A stretch of DNA of 64,000 nt from HGW-17 sp964516435 (GTDB lineage: Bacteria; Myxococcota_A; Polyangia; HGW-17), in assembly GCA_964516435.1 (NCBI GenBank), contig CAZEZP010000101.1, positions 1-64,000 on the forward strand, in the 5' to 3' direction. The position numbers and the translations under genes are program-made. Below the pieces are notes generated by a model. The model saw nothing but the letters and a program-made list of their open reading frames with translations. It did not search any database and was not told the DNA's origin. Below, piece by piece: positions 8,798 to 17,453 of the stretch. Within the stretch, counting starts at the first letter, position 1, and each line of letters begins with the position of its first letter.

Positions 8798-9435
8798 AAC
8801 TGCCGCTTCTGTTCCTGTGCATGGGGTTCGTCCTGGCGGGCTGCGGGGTGCATCGCTCCGATGACGGGTTCGGAGACGGGCTCATTGGGCAGGAGAACGA
8901 GCCATCCGTTCCCGGGCAGTCCACTGGCGGCGCGCAGGGCGCCGTGGGCACGGCGCGGGCGGGCGAGAGTCAGGTTCCCTGGGAGAACCGCCGGGAGACC
9001 TCGCAACCGCCCCTGCCGGACGAGGATACGGAAGATCGCGTGCGCGAGATGTTTTCCGAACTGGCCGGCGGCAATGCGCGGGGCGTGTCGCGCTGGATGA
9101 TTCCGCTCGAGTTGCTGCGGCGCATCAAGGACATGCACATGGCTTCGCCGGAGGAGAACGACCGGGCAGTGCAGGCGATGCATGCCGAACTCTCGAGGAA
9201 ATCGGAGAACCGGGCCCGGCGCTTTCTGGCCCGCGGCCGCATGGCGCAGGCATCATTCGAGTCCCTGGAACTGGGGCAGTGCCGGTTCGTGCCCGCGGGC
9301 AGGGATTTCAACCGCCTGGCGTTCTGGCTGTGCGAGAAGAACCGCATCTACTACCACGTGGAAGGGGAACGCAAGTCCCTGGATGTGCGCCGGCTCGTCA
9401 ACTGGGGGCGCACATGGTACCTGCTGGAATGGTAG
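8794..9435 (+). CDS. Hypothetical lipoprotein
   Basis: 213 residues. It has a signal peptide ending in the lipobox LAGC, then a polar, Gly/Pro/Ser-rich linker (about residues 20-75). A compact C-terminal domain rich in Arg, Glu and aromatic residues follows and ends WYLLEW. I do not recognise the domain. It starts at an ATG that overlaps the xseA stop by 4 bases and has a strong GCAGGAGG site, so it belongs to the same transcription unit as the LolB-like gene and xseA. The tRNA terminator on the other strand lies 8 bases after its stop. Confidence 0.8.
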   Translation: MKLPLLFLCMGFVLAGCGVHRSDDGFGDGLIGQENEPSVPGQSTGGAQGAVGTARAGESQVPWENRRETSQPPLPDEDTEDRVREMFSELAGGNARGVSRWMIPLELLRRIKDMHMASPEENDRAVQAMHAELSRKSENRARRFLARGRMAQASFESLELGQCRFVPAGRDFNRLAFWLCEKNRIYYHVEGERKSLDVRRLVNWGRTWYLLEW

Positions 9436-9442
9436 ATAAGGC

Positions 9443-9473
9443 AAAAAAAAACCGGAACCATCACGGTTCCGGT
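9443..9473 (-). terminator. Intrinsic terminator of the CAU tRNA
   Basis: Read on the minus strand, ACCGGAACC and GGTTCCGGT form a perfect 9-bp stem with a 5-base loop, followed by a run of U. It begins 4 bases after the encoded CCA of the tRNA. Confidence 0.93.
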
Positions 9474-9476
9474 GGG

Positions 9477-9553
9477 TGGTGGCGATGCAGGGACTTGAAC
9501 CCCGGACACAGCGGATATGAGCCGCTTGCTCTGACCGACTGAGCTACATCGCC
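9477..9553 (-). tRNA. tRNA with CAU anticodon (elongator Met, possibly Ile2)
   Basis: On the minus strand the sequence folds as a standard cloverleaf. The acceptor stem is GGCGATG/CATCGCC. The D arm is GCTC...GAGC. The anticodon stem is AGCGG/CCGCT with loop CTCATAT (anticodon CAT). The variable loop has five bases and the T arm contains TTCAAGT. The discriminator is A and CCA is encoded. A CAU anticodon can be elongator Met, or Ile2 after lysidine modification by TilS; I cannot separate the two from identity elements by eye. It is not initiator-like, because the acceptor stem has a normal 1:72 pair and the anticodon stem lacks three G:C pairs in a row. Confidence 0.95.
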
Positions 9554-9568
9554 GCGTCGTCGGCGCAT

Positions 9569-9597
9569 TGGATACAAGGTTCCTTCTGGTTTGTCAA
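9569..9597 (-). promoter_or_regulatory. Sigma-70 promoter of the tRNA gene
   Basis: Minus strand: a perfect TTGACA (9592-9597), a 17-base spacer and TATCCA (9569-9574), placed 15 bases before the tRNA 5' end. This gives a complete promoter-tRNA-terminator unit. Confidence 0.85.
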
Positions 9598-9855
9598 GAG
9601 AAAATCGCCACGAACCGCCGCATGCAGCGCGCGGGGCATTTTCATGCCGGTTTCGCCGCCGGGCAGGGGGGGATTCGCCGGCCGCCGCAGTTTTTGAGTT
9701 TCTGGAACGATTTCAAATGGTTGAAAAATTTTGCAAAAAGGGTTTGACCCGCAATGGAAGTGAACCTAGAAACGGTTTCGTGGTTCCCCTTGCGTGATGC
9801 GGATTTTCCAATCATATCGCAACTGCGGGGGATCGACGGAATCAGGAGGCGGAAC
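9598..9855. other. Intergenic region between the tRNA and pilZ genes
   Basis: No gene is supported here. It holds the start of the tRNA promoter region on one side and a plus-strand promoter (9744-9772) with an 80-base leader on the other. The middle (about 9610-9730) is a mix of GC-rich stretches and AT-rich runs with no clear motif. Confidence 0.5.
9744..9772 (+). promoter_or_regulatory. Sigma-70 promoter for the PilZ gene
   Basis: TTGACC (9744-9749), a 17-base spacer and TAGAAA (9767-9772). The leader to the ATG at 9856 is about 75 bases. Confidence 0.65.
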
Positions 9856-10224
9856 ATGAATACGGACAATGTGCAAAAGACCCTGTCCTTCCTTCAGAAA
9901 TGCCGCCGCGCCCATGTGCGCTTCGTGGTGGATCTGCCCGTCGATGTCGTGCGGGAAGGCGAAAAGTCCGGCGGCCGCATGCGCAACCTGAGCGCGGGGG
10001 GCATGCTCATGGAAATCGAGGGCGAGGCCTCCATCGGGGAAAAGTTCGAGTGCGCCCTGCACCTGCCGGGCCTGGATCCGCTGCTCGTGCCCGTGGAGGT
10101 CCGCTGGTTCGTGCCGCGCGCTCCCCGGGGCACCTCCTGTGGCGTGAAGTTCCTGTCGCTTCCGGAGAAGGCGTTCAAGGCCATCGTGGAATTGTCCCAC
10201 GACGCCAACCTCCAGGGGAAATGA
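9856..10224 (+). CDS. PilZ domain protein, predicted c-di-GMP receptor
   Basis: 122 residues, essentially one PilZ domain. The c-di-GMP-binding signature is intact: an RRAHVR box (RxxxR) near residue 17 and NLSAGG (the D/NxSxxG box) near 45. It then runs through the beta barrel to CGVKFLSL. The ATG at 9856 follows AGGAGG; the frame is open further upstream, to 9754, but lacks a site there and would overlap the promoter. PilZ proteins bind c-di-GMP and change partner activity in motility, polysaccharide or gene control. A HD-GYP phosphodiesterase lies 9 kb downstream. No output domain is fused, so it probably acts through a protein partner. Confidence 0.9.
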   Translation: MNTDNVQKTLSFLQKCRRAHVRFVVDLPVDVVREGEKSGGRMRNLSAGGMLMEIEGEASIGEKFECALHLPGLDPLLVPVEVRWFVPRAPRGTSCGVKFLSLPEKAFKAIVELSHDANLQGK

Positions 10225-10273
10225 CGCCGGTCCATCAAGGATCCATAGGGATTCCGGGAAACGAGGAGTTCGC

Positions 10274-10831
10274 ATGAAACCGAGAGCATTGGTGCTTTGT
10301 GCCAATGGTTCCGAAGAGATGGAAACCATCATCACCGTGGACATGCTGCGCCGCGGCGGGGTGGACGTGACGCTGGCGCAACTGCAGCCGGGCCTGGTGA
10401 CGGGCTCGCGGGGCGTCCGCTGGGAAGCCGATGCCGTGCTCAACGAGGGCATGCAGGCCGACGCCCTCGTGCTGCCGGGCGGTCTGGGCGGCGTGGAGGC
10501 TTTCCTGGACAGTCCGCTGGTGCACCGGCTGGTGAAGGCGCACGCGAAGGCGGGCGCCTGGGTATGCGCCATCTGCGCCGCGCCCCTGGTGCTGCAGGCA
10601 TGCGGCCTGCTGGAGGACGTGGAAGCCTTCACGTCGCACCCGGCTGTGGAAGAGCGCTTCGCCCCCCACCTGCGGGCGCGCTATTCGCAGGAGCGCGTGG
10701 TCCTGTCGGGGCGGATCCTCACCAGCCGCGCGCCCGGTACCACGTTCGAGTTCGCGGCGGCCATCCTTGGCCTCCTGCAGGGGGAAGGTGTGGTCGAGAC
10801 CGTTCGCCGCAACGTCCTGTACCTGCCGTGA
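10274..10831 (+). CDS. DJ-1/PfpI family protein (YajL-like)
   Basis: 185 residues, the length of DJ-1/YajL. It starts MKPRALVLCANGSEEMET, with the conserved Glu of the DJ-1 site near residue 15. VLPGGLGG follows, and the nucleophile elbow AICAAP supplies the reactive Cys near residue 100. Family members act as glyoxalases, protein or nucleotide deglycases, or redox-sensing chaperones; which activity this one has cannot be told from sequence. The ATG follows GAGGAG. It is 49 bases downstream of pilZ and may share its transcript. Confidence 0.88.
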   Translation: MKPRALVLCANGSEEMETIITVDMLRRGGVDVTLAQLQPGLVTGSRGVRWEADAVLNEGMQADALVLPGGLGGVEAFLDSPLVHRLVKAHAKAGAWVCAICAAPLVLQACGLLEDVEAFTSHPAVEERFAPHLRARYSQERVVLSGRILTSRAPGTTFEFAAAILGLLQGEGVVETVRRNVLYLP

Positions 10832-10900
10832 AGCGTTTTCTCCTCATGTCTGCCGGGAGACGGATCGCGCCTTCGGGAATTGAAATCCTGAAAATAAGGG

Positions 10901-10929
10901 TTGCGCCCGTTGTGCCGAATCACTAGGAT
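10901..10929 (+). promoter_or_regulatory. Sigma-70 promoter for the lipoprotein/adenosine deaminase unit
   Basis: TTGCGC (10901-10906), a 17-base spacer and TAGGAT (10924-10929), about 49 bases before the ATG at 10978. Confidence 0.6.
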
Positions 10930-10977
10930 TCCACCTCCGGAATCCGGGCTCACCGGTCTTTGCGCAGGCGGTGTCAG

Positions 10978-11904
10978 ATGTCTTCTCGTCGCATTCCGAA
11001 TCGATATGGGTTTTCGCTGCTTTCATGGGTCCGGTTCCTCGTGCTGGCGGGGGCCGTGCTGCCGGCCTGCCGCGCGGGCGCGCCCAGAAAGCCCGCCGCG
11101 CCGGTTCCGGAAGCGCGCATGGTCTTCAGCCTGCAGAGCGAGGATACCGGGACCGGAGACACCATCACCACCCGGGAAGTGTGGTCGCTGCCCGGCGTGG
11201 GGCAGGACCTGCGTTCCATCACGGTCACCTATGCCAAGATGGGCAAGGCCCGCACTGCCTTCCAGTGCAACAACGCCTCCTCGTTCGAGGTGCGGGTGGT
11301 GTACCAGTTGCAGGCCCGCCTCGATGACGACGGCGCCTGGCGCATCACCGGGGAACAGAAGCGCTATACGCCGGGGGCGTGCGACGGGGACATCCCGTCC
11401 TTTCTGGGCGTGAGGCTCCACGTGATGGGGCCGAACGTGCCTGGACGGCAGTATCTCGCCCTGGAGCAGTCCGGAAAGACCCGCCTGCTGTGGGCCCACA
11501 CGCCTGCCGGTTCCTGGGTGTGGCGCCGGGTGACGCCCGTGGAGCAGGACGAACAGAAAATCGAATACGAGGTCTGGGACCTGGAAATGAACGCCGACGG
11601 CACCATCGGGGGAACCTGCGACCGGATGGAAATCCGCCGCAGCACCAGCGACCAGACGTTCGCCTGCAGCAGGAGATCGGATATCGTCCTGTTCACCCGC
11701 TACCGGCTGGTGGGCCGATTCTGGCCGAATGGCCAGATCGAGTTGCGGGAGACGGGATTCACCACCCAGAACCGGCATCCCTGCGATCGTTCCGAAAAAC
11801 GGTATCTGGACACGTATACCGGCGTCCTGATGGGCGACGGCATCCATCTCAAGACCCGCGGCGACGACGCCGAGCAGGTGCTCACGCGCCGCCACGGGCT
11901 GTAG
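10978..11904 (+). CDS. Hypothetical lipoprotein
   Basis: 308 residues. The signal peptide has a basic N-region, a hydrophobic core and the lipobox LPAC. The mature part is rich in short beta-strand-like segments and has five or more Cys (QCNNAS, PGACDG, GTCDRME, FACSRR, HPCDRS), probably disulphide-bonded. I recognise no domain. I chose the ATG at 978 in the AGGCGGTGTCAGATG context over a TTG at 10960. It is followed after 28 bases by the adenosine deaminase gene, which has its own AGAGG site, so the two are probably cotranscribed. Confidence 0.8.
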   Translation: MSSRRIPNRYGFSLLSWVRFLVLAGAVLPACRAGAPRKPAAPVPEARMVFSLQSEDTGTGDTITTREVWSLPGVGQDLRSITVTYAKMGKARTAFQCNNASSFEVRVVYQLQARLDDDGAWRITGEQKRYTPGACDGDIPSFLGVRLHVMGPNVPGRQYLALEQSGKTRLLWAHTPAGSWVWRRVTPVEQDEQKIEYEVWDLEMNADGTIGGTCDRMEIRRSTSDQTFACSRRSDIVLFTRYRLVGRFWPNGQIELRETGFTTQNRHPCDRSEKRYLDTYTGVLMGDGIHLKTRGDDAEQVLTRRHGL

Positions 11905-11932
11905 CCGGCGGTGTGCCGGAAGAGGTCATCCC

Positions 11933-13153
11933 ATGATTACGCGCGATTTCCTGCTGAGCATTCCCAAGACGGACGTCCATCTGCACCTGGATGGTTCCCT
12001 GCGGTTGAAGACCCTCATCGAACTGGCCCAGGAATACCAGGTGAAACTGCCTTCCTACACGGAGGAGGGACTGCGCGCCGCCGTGTTCAAGGACAAGTAT
12101 GCGAGTCTGGAGGAATACCTGGCAGGCTTCGCCTACACGACGGCCGTGATGCAGTCTGAGGCCGCGCTGGAGCGCGTGGCGTACGAGTTGGCCCAGGACA
12201 ACCAGGCCGAGGGTGTCCGCTACATCGAGATCCGGTTCGCCCCCCAGTTGCACCAGCACCGCCACCTGACCGCGGTGAACGTGCTGCGCGCCGTGGATCG
12301 CGGCCTGTCCCGCGCCCGGGCGGAGTTCAACGCGCGCCCCGAAGTGGCTTCGGGAAGCGAGCCGCCGTTCGAATACGGCATCATCGTGTGCGCCATGCGC
12401 ATGTTCGCCCGGGGATTCTCCGAATATTTCGACGACCTGCTCTCGGTGCATGCGCATACCGACCCGCGCAAGGTGTTCGGCTTGGCGTCCCTGGAACTGG
12501 TGCGCGCCTCCGTGTATGCGCGCGATGAATTCGGCGTGCCGGTGGTGGGCTTCGACCTGGCCGGTGCCGAGAACGGCTTCCCTGCTGTGGACCACAAGGA
12601 AGCCTACCACCTAGCGCACAAGAACTTCCTGCAGAAGACCGTCCACGCCGGGGAGGCCTACGGCCCCGAAAGCATTTTCCAGGCCATCACGGACTGCCAT
12701 GCGGACCGCATCGGCCACGGGTTCTACCTCTTCAATCCAGACAAGATCACCGATCCGTCCATCGAGGACCGCGAAGGCTACATCGCCGACCTGTCGGGCT
12801 ACATCGCGGACCGCCGCATCACCATCGAGGTGTGCCTGACCTCCAACATGCAGACCAACCCGGAACTGAAAAACCTTTCCGACCACACGTTCAAGCACAT
12901 GCGCAAGGCCAAACTGTCGGTGACTTTCTGTACGGACAACCGGCTGGTATCCAACACCACCGTCACCGACGAACTGCAGAAGGCCGTGGAAGCCTTCGAC
13001 ATTTCCCCGAAGGAACTCAAGAATTTCGTCATCTACGGGTTCAAGCGTAGTTTCTTCCCGCGCACCTATCTGGAGAAACGGGAATACGTGCGCAACGTAA
13101 TCAATTACTACGAGTCCATGGAGAAGCGGTTTGGCATCGCATCCGAAAAATGA
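11933..13153 (+). CDS. Adenosine deaminase family protein
   Basis: 406 residues. It converts adenosine, or a related adenine compound, to the inosine form. Zinc ligands and catalytic motifs are in order: DVHLHLDGS near 14-22, VHAGEA (catalytic Glu) near 240, DRIGHG and then CTDNRLVS. In animal enzymes the last motif is DDP; the TDNR form is, to my knowledge, common in actinobacterial and some other bacterial adenosine deaminases, so it is not a sign of inactivity. The protein is somewhat longer than the usual 330-350 residues because of an extra segment around 120-165. It could prefer a modified adenine nucleoside. A polytopic membrane protein gene overlaps or abuts its 3' end. Confidence 0.88.
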   Translation: MITRDFLLSIPKTDVHLHLDGSLRLKTLIELAQEYQVKLPSYTEEGLRAAVFKDKYASLEEYLAGFAYTTAVMQSEAALERVAYELAQDNQAEGVRYIEIRFAPQLHQHRHLTAVNVLRAVDRGLSRARAEFNARPEVASGSEPPFEYGIIVCAMRMFARGFSEYFDDLLSVHAHTDPRKVFGLASLELVRASVYARDEFGVPVVGFDLAGAENGFPAVDHKEAYHLAHKNFLQKTVHAGEAYGPESIFQAITDCHADRIGHGFYLFNPDKITDPSIEDREGYIADLSGYIADRRITIEVCLTSNMQTNPELKNLSDHTFKHMRKAKLSVTFCTDNRLVSNTTVTDELQKAVEAFDISPKELKNFVIYGFKRSFFPRTYLEKREYVRNVINYYESMEKRFGIASEK

Positions 13154-13160
13154 CGGCGAA

Positions 13161-14735
13161 ATGCCGGCCATGGCCGGATGGTTTCCCAGGGGAACCCTGT
13201 GGGCCGCTGCCTGGTGGGTGGTGGCCACGACGGCATACGTCGTGGTTTCGCGCCTGCTTCTGCAGGTGGGACGGCCGGACCCGGGTCTGGGCGCCTTCCC
13301 CCCTGTTTTCCCTTTTCTGGTGCCTGCCGCTGCATTCTGTTTGTATTTTGTTCAGATTCTTGGACTCTTCCTGCTCTTCTTCTTTTCACTCTTCGTATTG
13401 CGCACGCCCACCCGTATTCCCTTCCACCGCTGGTTGCTGAGCCTCACGCTGTTTTTCGCGTTTCCCGTTCTTGCGGTCAACGGACTCTTGATACCCGCCC
13501 ACATGTCCGGGCAACTCCTGTGGTATTTCCTGGGCGCTCTGAGCCTGCTGCTTCTCGCATTCCTGCTGTTCTGGCATGCCAGCCTGTCTTTTTCCACCCG
13601 CCGGGGCTGGCTGCTGTTCCTGCTCACCTGCCTGTCGCCGGTGCTGCTCATCCTTTCGCGTATGCTGGATCCCCAGGCCTCCAGCCTGCCAGGCGGGGAG
13701 ACGTGGGCCGCCCGCCTGTTCAAGGCGGGCAATTTCCTGTTCCTGTACCAGGGACTGTTCTGGCCCTTCCTGGCTCCGGCAATCCGGCGCATCCGCCCCA
13801 TGCTCCTGTCGCTGGCCATCACCCTGGCGGCGGCGGTCGTCTTCCGCCTCTGGCCTGAAAAGATTGCACAAGGCTGGTATGTCGTCTGGCATGTCACGCT
13901 TCCCATGAGCGAGATGGCGATGTTCGCCGCCTTCCTGTCGCTTTGGGGCATGCTCTACGCCATCCTGGCGTTGCTGGAGACGTCCCGGCGCTGGCACATC
14001 CTGCTGGGGATGCTTCTGCTCACCCAGGCCATGCTGGGGCTTTTGCCCTACCGGGAGCAGGAGATTCTCCCGTTTCTGGCGCAGGCCGTGCTGATAGCCG
14101 TCGCGACCGCCTTCGTCGGCTCGGATTCCTACCCGTTTAGGCGTCCGCTCTTCGAATCCGCGCCCTGGGCGCGCACTTTTTCCCTGGAGCCGTCCCCTGC
14201 CCGCCGGGGCCCTCAATGGCGAAGCGCGGATGGCGCCGTCCGCCTGGACCTGGAACTCAGGCGTGGCCGCCTGGACAGGTTCCGCCTGTGCATCGGCGAG
14301 GAGCCCGAAGCCGAGGCCGACTGGATCGTGTGCCCTGTTTCCCAGGTGCCGTTGCTGCGCAGCCTGTTTCCCACGCTGCCGCGAGTCTCCCTGGAAGGGG
14401 ACGAAGCGTTCGTGCACATCGCCATCTGGGATCGCCATTATTTTTCCGAGGATTTGCTGGACCCGGCGCAGATGCGGGAACTGGCCCGCCTGCTTTTGGG
14501 GGAGATCCGCATATGGTGGGGGCAGGGGCTCGTGTATGAATCCGCCTATGTGCCTGCAGGCGCCGAAGATCAGGAACGTTTCTGCCGACTGTTGAAGGAG
14601 TTGGCCCGCCGCGCCGGCATTCTGCCCGTGGATGCAACCGTTTCGGGCGAATTCGAAAGCGTTCCGGCGGCACCAGTGCCTCCTGCGCTGGAAAGTTCGA
14701 AAACGGGTGATTTTCAGGTGGAGCCTCCGCGTTGA
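13161..14735 (+). CDS. Hypothetical polytopic membrane protein
   Basis: About 525 residues. The first 340 form roughly ten hydrophobic helices joined by short basic loops; the last 185 are a soluble domain with a GAVRLDLEL..WIVCP pattern I do not recognise. The hydrophobic part has many Phe, Leu and Trp and no transporter motif. Possible starts are TTG 13131, which overlaps the adenosine deaminase by 23 bases, and ATG 13161 or 13170. I chose 13161 because it leaves no overlap, but no strong ribosome site is visible. The gene ends at the edge of an AT-rich gap. Confidence 0.75.
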   Translation: MPAMAGWFPRGTLWAAAWWVVATTAYVVVSRLLLQVGRPDPGLGAFPPVFPFLVPAAAFCLYFVQILGLFLLFFFSLFVLRTPTRIPFHRWLLSLTLFFAFPVLAVNGLLIPAHMSGQLLWYFLGALSLLLLAFLLFWHASLSFSTRRGWLLFLLTCLSPVLLILSRMLDPQASSLPGGETWAARLFKAGNFLFLYQGLFWPFLAPAIRRIRPMLLSLAITLAAAVVFRLWPEKIAQGWYVVWHVTLPMSEMAMFAAFLSLWGMLYAILALLETSRRWHILLGMLLLTQAMLGLLPYREQEILPFLAQAVLIAVATAFVGSDSYPFRRPLFESAPWARTFSLEPSPARRGPQWRSADGAVRLDLELRRGRLDRFRLCIGEEPEAEADWIVCPVSQVPLLRSLFPTLPRVSLEGDEAFVHIAIWDRHYFSEDLLDPAQMRELARLLLGEIRIWWGQGLVYESAYVPAGAEDQERFCRLLKELARRAGILPVDATVSGEFESVPAAPVPPALESSKTGDFQVEPPR

Positions 14736-15011
14736 TTCTTGTTTTTTCTTGCACTCATTATTTTGCAAATATCGAAGCACATCTTCTGTCATTGCGGATA
14801 ATTTTACTTTGTTTGTTTCCTAAAAAAATTAAAATTAAAAACAATTATTATTTTTTATTAATATTTAATAAGTTATATTTCTGGATTTTGGTGACACACC
14901 GATGCCGTATTCTGCGTGAACGTGTTCAATGTTCGCCGTTTCGGGTGCCGGGATGTGCGTTGGCGAGGGGCGCTGGGAAAGCGGGTCGGCCGGGCGTTCC
15001 GATGGCGGTGA
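14736..15011. other. AT-rich gap between convergent genes
   Basis: The first 160 bases (to about 14895) are far richer in A and T than any other stretch of this length in the window, with runs such as AAAAAAATTAAAATTAAAAA and TTATTTTTTATTAATATTTA. The rest is GC-rich. Both flanking genes end here. I see no intrinsic terminator stem, repeat, or ORF I would support. It may be a transfer remnant or a protein-binding or nucleoid-structuring site. Confidence 0.6.
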
Positions 15012-17192
15012 TTATCGGGTCGGCCGGAAGCGGCGCACGAGGAAGAAGCCCAGGATCAGGGCCCACAGACCGGCGGGCAGACGGGAGGGAGACGCTCCCG
15101 CGGCGGTGCAGGAACAGCCGTCGGCGGATTTCTTCTTCTTTTCGATGCAGGCGCCCGCATTGCAGACCATGCCATCCGGGCATTCGGCGGGACGGAAGAC
15201 CGGGCAGGCGGTGGTCTCGTCATATACGCATTCGGCCATGGTGATTTCATCCGCGCAGACGGTTTCCCCGGGGGTGCAGGTCTCCGCGCAGGGCGGCCGG
15301 CATGCGTCCTCCCGGCATTCGGTGCCGTCCGTGCAGGTCGTATCCTTCCAGTCCAGGCAGCGATCGCCGTCGAAGGCTTCGGCGCACACTTCCTGGGTCG
15401 TCTCATCGGCGCAGCGCTTCTCGCCCGCCGTGCAGTCGTCCGTGCAGGCGGGGTGCGGCACGCAGTCGTAGTACTGGTTTTCTTCCGACCAGCCGCACGT
15501 CATGCCGTCGGCCGCGCAGTCGTAGGCGGCCAGTTCGCCGTCTTCGCACCAGACGGAAACGTCTCCCTGGCACTCGCCTGTAAAATCGATATCCCCGCAG
15601 GTTCCCGAGGAGGGGATGCAGATGCCGCCTGAACAGACTCGGCCGCTTTCACAGGCGAAGGCGACCCTCTCCACGCAGAAGTCGCCATCGCCCTCCTCGG
15701 CACACACGAAGCGCTGGTTTTCATCGATGCAGCCGGCTTCCCACGGGGTGCATGCATCCGTGCAGTCCTCGCCGCCGCAGGTGCCGTTTTCGCAGGGGGC
15801 CGAGGCCGGACACGGCATCACGATGCGCTCGAGGCAGGAATCCATGTCGATGTTGGCGCACGTGTAGCGGTTGCCGTCCTCCATGCAGCCGGCTTCTCCC
15901 GCCGTGCACTCGTCGGTGCAATCGTCGCAGAAGGGGGCTCCGCCGCAGGCGTACGCGGGATCCGTAGCCGCATGGAAGGGCGTACCTACGGGCTTGCTGC
16001 GGGTCGTGCAGTGGATGGCGCCACCCCAGGGCATGATGTCATCGGATGGCACCGGCTCGAGCGTCACGCCGGGCAGAGCTTCGGCGAGCACGTTCATGGC
16101 GTCGAGTTGGTAGGCGGTGTGCTGCTCGAACACCGGCACCAGATAGCCGCCATTGAGCCGCAGGCCATTGGTGTAGGAGCGCCACACGCGGCCGTAGTAG
16201 TCCTGGCCGGGATTGGGCATGGGGATGCGGTGCACCGTGAGCGGGTCGCCGGCGAAGTTGGTCTGTCCCGCCAGCAGCGCTGCGTTGTCGTCCATGACGG
16301 TCTTGTTCGTGGCGTCCTGGGAGGCCGTGAACGAGCCCACGATCACATCGGTGGGGGAGGCGAGGATGAAGAACATGTCGATGTGGCCCGTGCCTTCGCC
16401 GGAGAGCGGGGTGAGCCAGATCATCTTTTTGCACCCGAAGTACTCGTCCATGATGCGGTCGATCTGGGCCGCCGTGTACTTGGGATTGTTCTCATGGACC
16501 ACGGTGGTGGAATAGCAGGTGCCCAGCCCGTCGGAAAAGAGGTTTCCGCCTTCGATGGCGAGATCCGCGTGGTACACCGTCATGCCCAGCACGTCGCCCA
16601 TCTTGTCGGGGATGGCGTTGTCGTTGATGCGTTCGAAATAGTAGTGCGGATCCGTGATGGCCACCTGGCCATTGGCGTTCTGGATGAAGAAGGGACCGAA
16701 ATCCACGGCCCAGATGGAATCCACCGCCGAATCGATGTGGTACGGCGAGGAGAAGACATAGTGCGCCGTGCCGTAGAAGTCGATGAACCGCACGCGGGAG
16801 AAGGCCTGCGCGGACAGGCGGGGCTGCAGGATGGAGCGGATGTCGGTTTCCTCGTTGCTGTGCCAGATCACCACGTCCACGTAGCGTGTCGCAGCCTCGA
16901 TGAGGTCGAGGTAGTAGTTGCGCTGGGAATCGTCGTAGACCAGGTACATCGTGTCCACGGCAGTGAATTCGGGGTACATCACGAAGCCCGGCGGAGGCGG
17001 CTCGGTGATGCCGTACAGTTCGGGGTGATCCGTCATGAACTGCAGCAGGGCGCTGTCGGAGTCGCGCAGCAACTCTCCCGGAGTCTGGAACGAGGGCAGG
17101 AAGACCGGAAGCGAGGCCGGCGATCCAGGCCGGGCGGGCGAGGTCCCCTGCGGTGCCGAAAGCAGAATCAGAAGCGAGAAAAGGATGTGCAT
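15012..17192 (-). CDS. Secreted agmatine/peptidylarginine-deiminase-fold enzyme with Cys-rich repeats and a MYXO-CTERM-like tail
   Basis: 726 residues. A signal peptide (1-20) precedes a guanidino-group-modifying domain (about 60-400) with WAVDFGP (161-167), EGGN (214-217), GTGHID (H270, D272) and the nucleophile loop GGAIHCTT (C395). These match the Asp/His/Asp/Cys set of bacterial peptidylarginine deiminases and agmatine deiminases. Residues 425-690 hold about five Cys-rich repeats (CTDECTAGEAGC, CTDACTPWEAGC, CTDDCTAGEKRC and similar). The C-terminus is GCSC, a hydrophobic helix and RRFRPTR, the layout of MYXO-CTERM surface-sorting tags. The start is set by a GAGGTGA site; the frame is open upstream. 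It probably hydrolyses an arginine-type guanidinium outside the cell; whether the substrate is free or protein-bound is unknown. Confidence 0.85.
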   Translation of the reverse strand: MHILFSLLILLSAPQGTSPARPGSPASLPVFLPSFQTPGELLRDSDSALLQFMTDHPELYGITEPPPPGFVMYPEFTAVDTMYLVYDDSQRNYYLDLIEAATRYVDVVIWHSNEETDIRSILQPRLSAQAFSRVRFIDFYGTAHYVFSSPYHIDSAVDSIWAVDFGPFFIQNANGQVAITDPHYYFERINDNAIPDKMGDVLGMTVYHADLAIEGGNLFSDGLGTCYSTTVVHENNPKYTAAQIDRIMDEYFGCKKMIWLTPLSGEGTGHIDMFFILASPTDVIVGSFTASQDATNKTVMDDNAALLAGQTNFAGDPLTVHRIPMPNPGQDYYGRVWRSYTNGLRLNGGYLVPVFEQHTAYQLDAMNVLAEALPGVTLEPVPSDDIMPWGGAIHCTTRSKPVGTPFHAATDPAYACGGAPFCDDCTDECTAGEAGCMEDGNRYTCANIDMDSCLERIVMPCPASAPCENGTCGGEDCTDACTPWEAGCIDENQRFVCAEEGDGDFCVERVAFACESGRVCSGGICIPSSGTCGDIDFTGECQGDVSVWCEDGELAAYDCAADGMTCGWSEENQYYDCVPHPACTDDCTAGEKRCADETTQEVCAEAFDGDRCLDWKDTTCTDGTECREDACRPPCAETCTPGETVCADEITMAECVYDETTACPVFRPAECPDGMVCNAGACIEKKKKSADGCSCTAAGASPSRLPAGLWALILGFFLVRRFRPTR

Positions 17193-17278
17193 GTCATCAC
17201 CTCGGGATGGGGAAATGGCGCCGGAGGAGAGCGCCGCGACAAGGCTCCGCGCGAAAAACCGGTTTTCGCGTCCGGAAT

Positions 17279-17307
17279 CTTCTACACCCGGAAGGGAAAA
17301 GTGTCCA
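17279..17307 (-). promoter_or_regulatory. Sigma-70 promoter for the secreted deiminase gene
   Basis: Minus strand: TGGACA (17302-17307), a 17-base spacer and TAGAAG (17279-17284), about 85 bases upstream of the ATG. Confidence 0.5.
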
Positions 17308-17424
17308 CGCGCCGCATCGGGATTTCCGGGATTTTGGTGAGACGGCTCACGTTCGGGGTTCCAGGTTGCCGACGGGAGGTGTCCGGGACCGGCTGCCACT
17401 TTCGGGAAGACGGGGGAAATGGTA

Positions 17425-17453
17425 TTGCAATCCGCCGGGAGATTTTCTATTGT
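17425..17453 (+). promoter_or_regulatory. Sigma-70 promoter for the PGDH-like gene
   Basis: TTGCAA (17425-17430), a 17-base spacer and TATTGT (17448-17453). An alternative TTGTCT at 17450 has no good -10 box. Confidence 0.45.

Noticed and set aside
11933..13153. Inactive adenosine deaminase because of TDNR instead of TDDP
   Set aside because: As far as I recall, this variant occurs in functional bacterial adenosine deaminases, so it is not evidence of lost activity.
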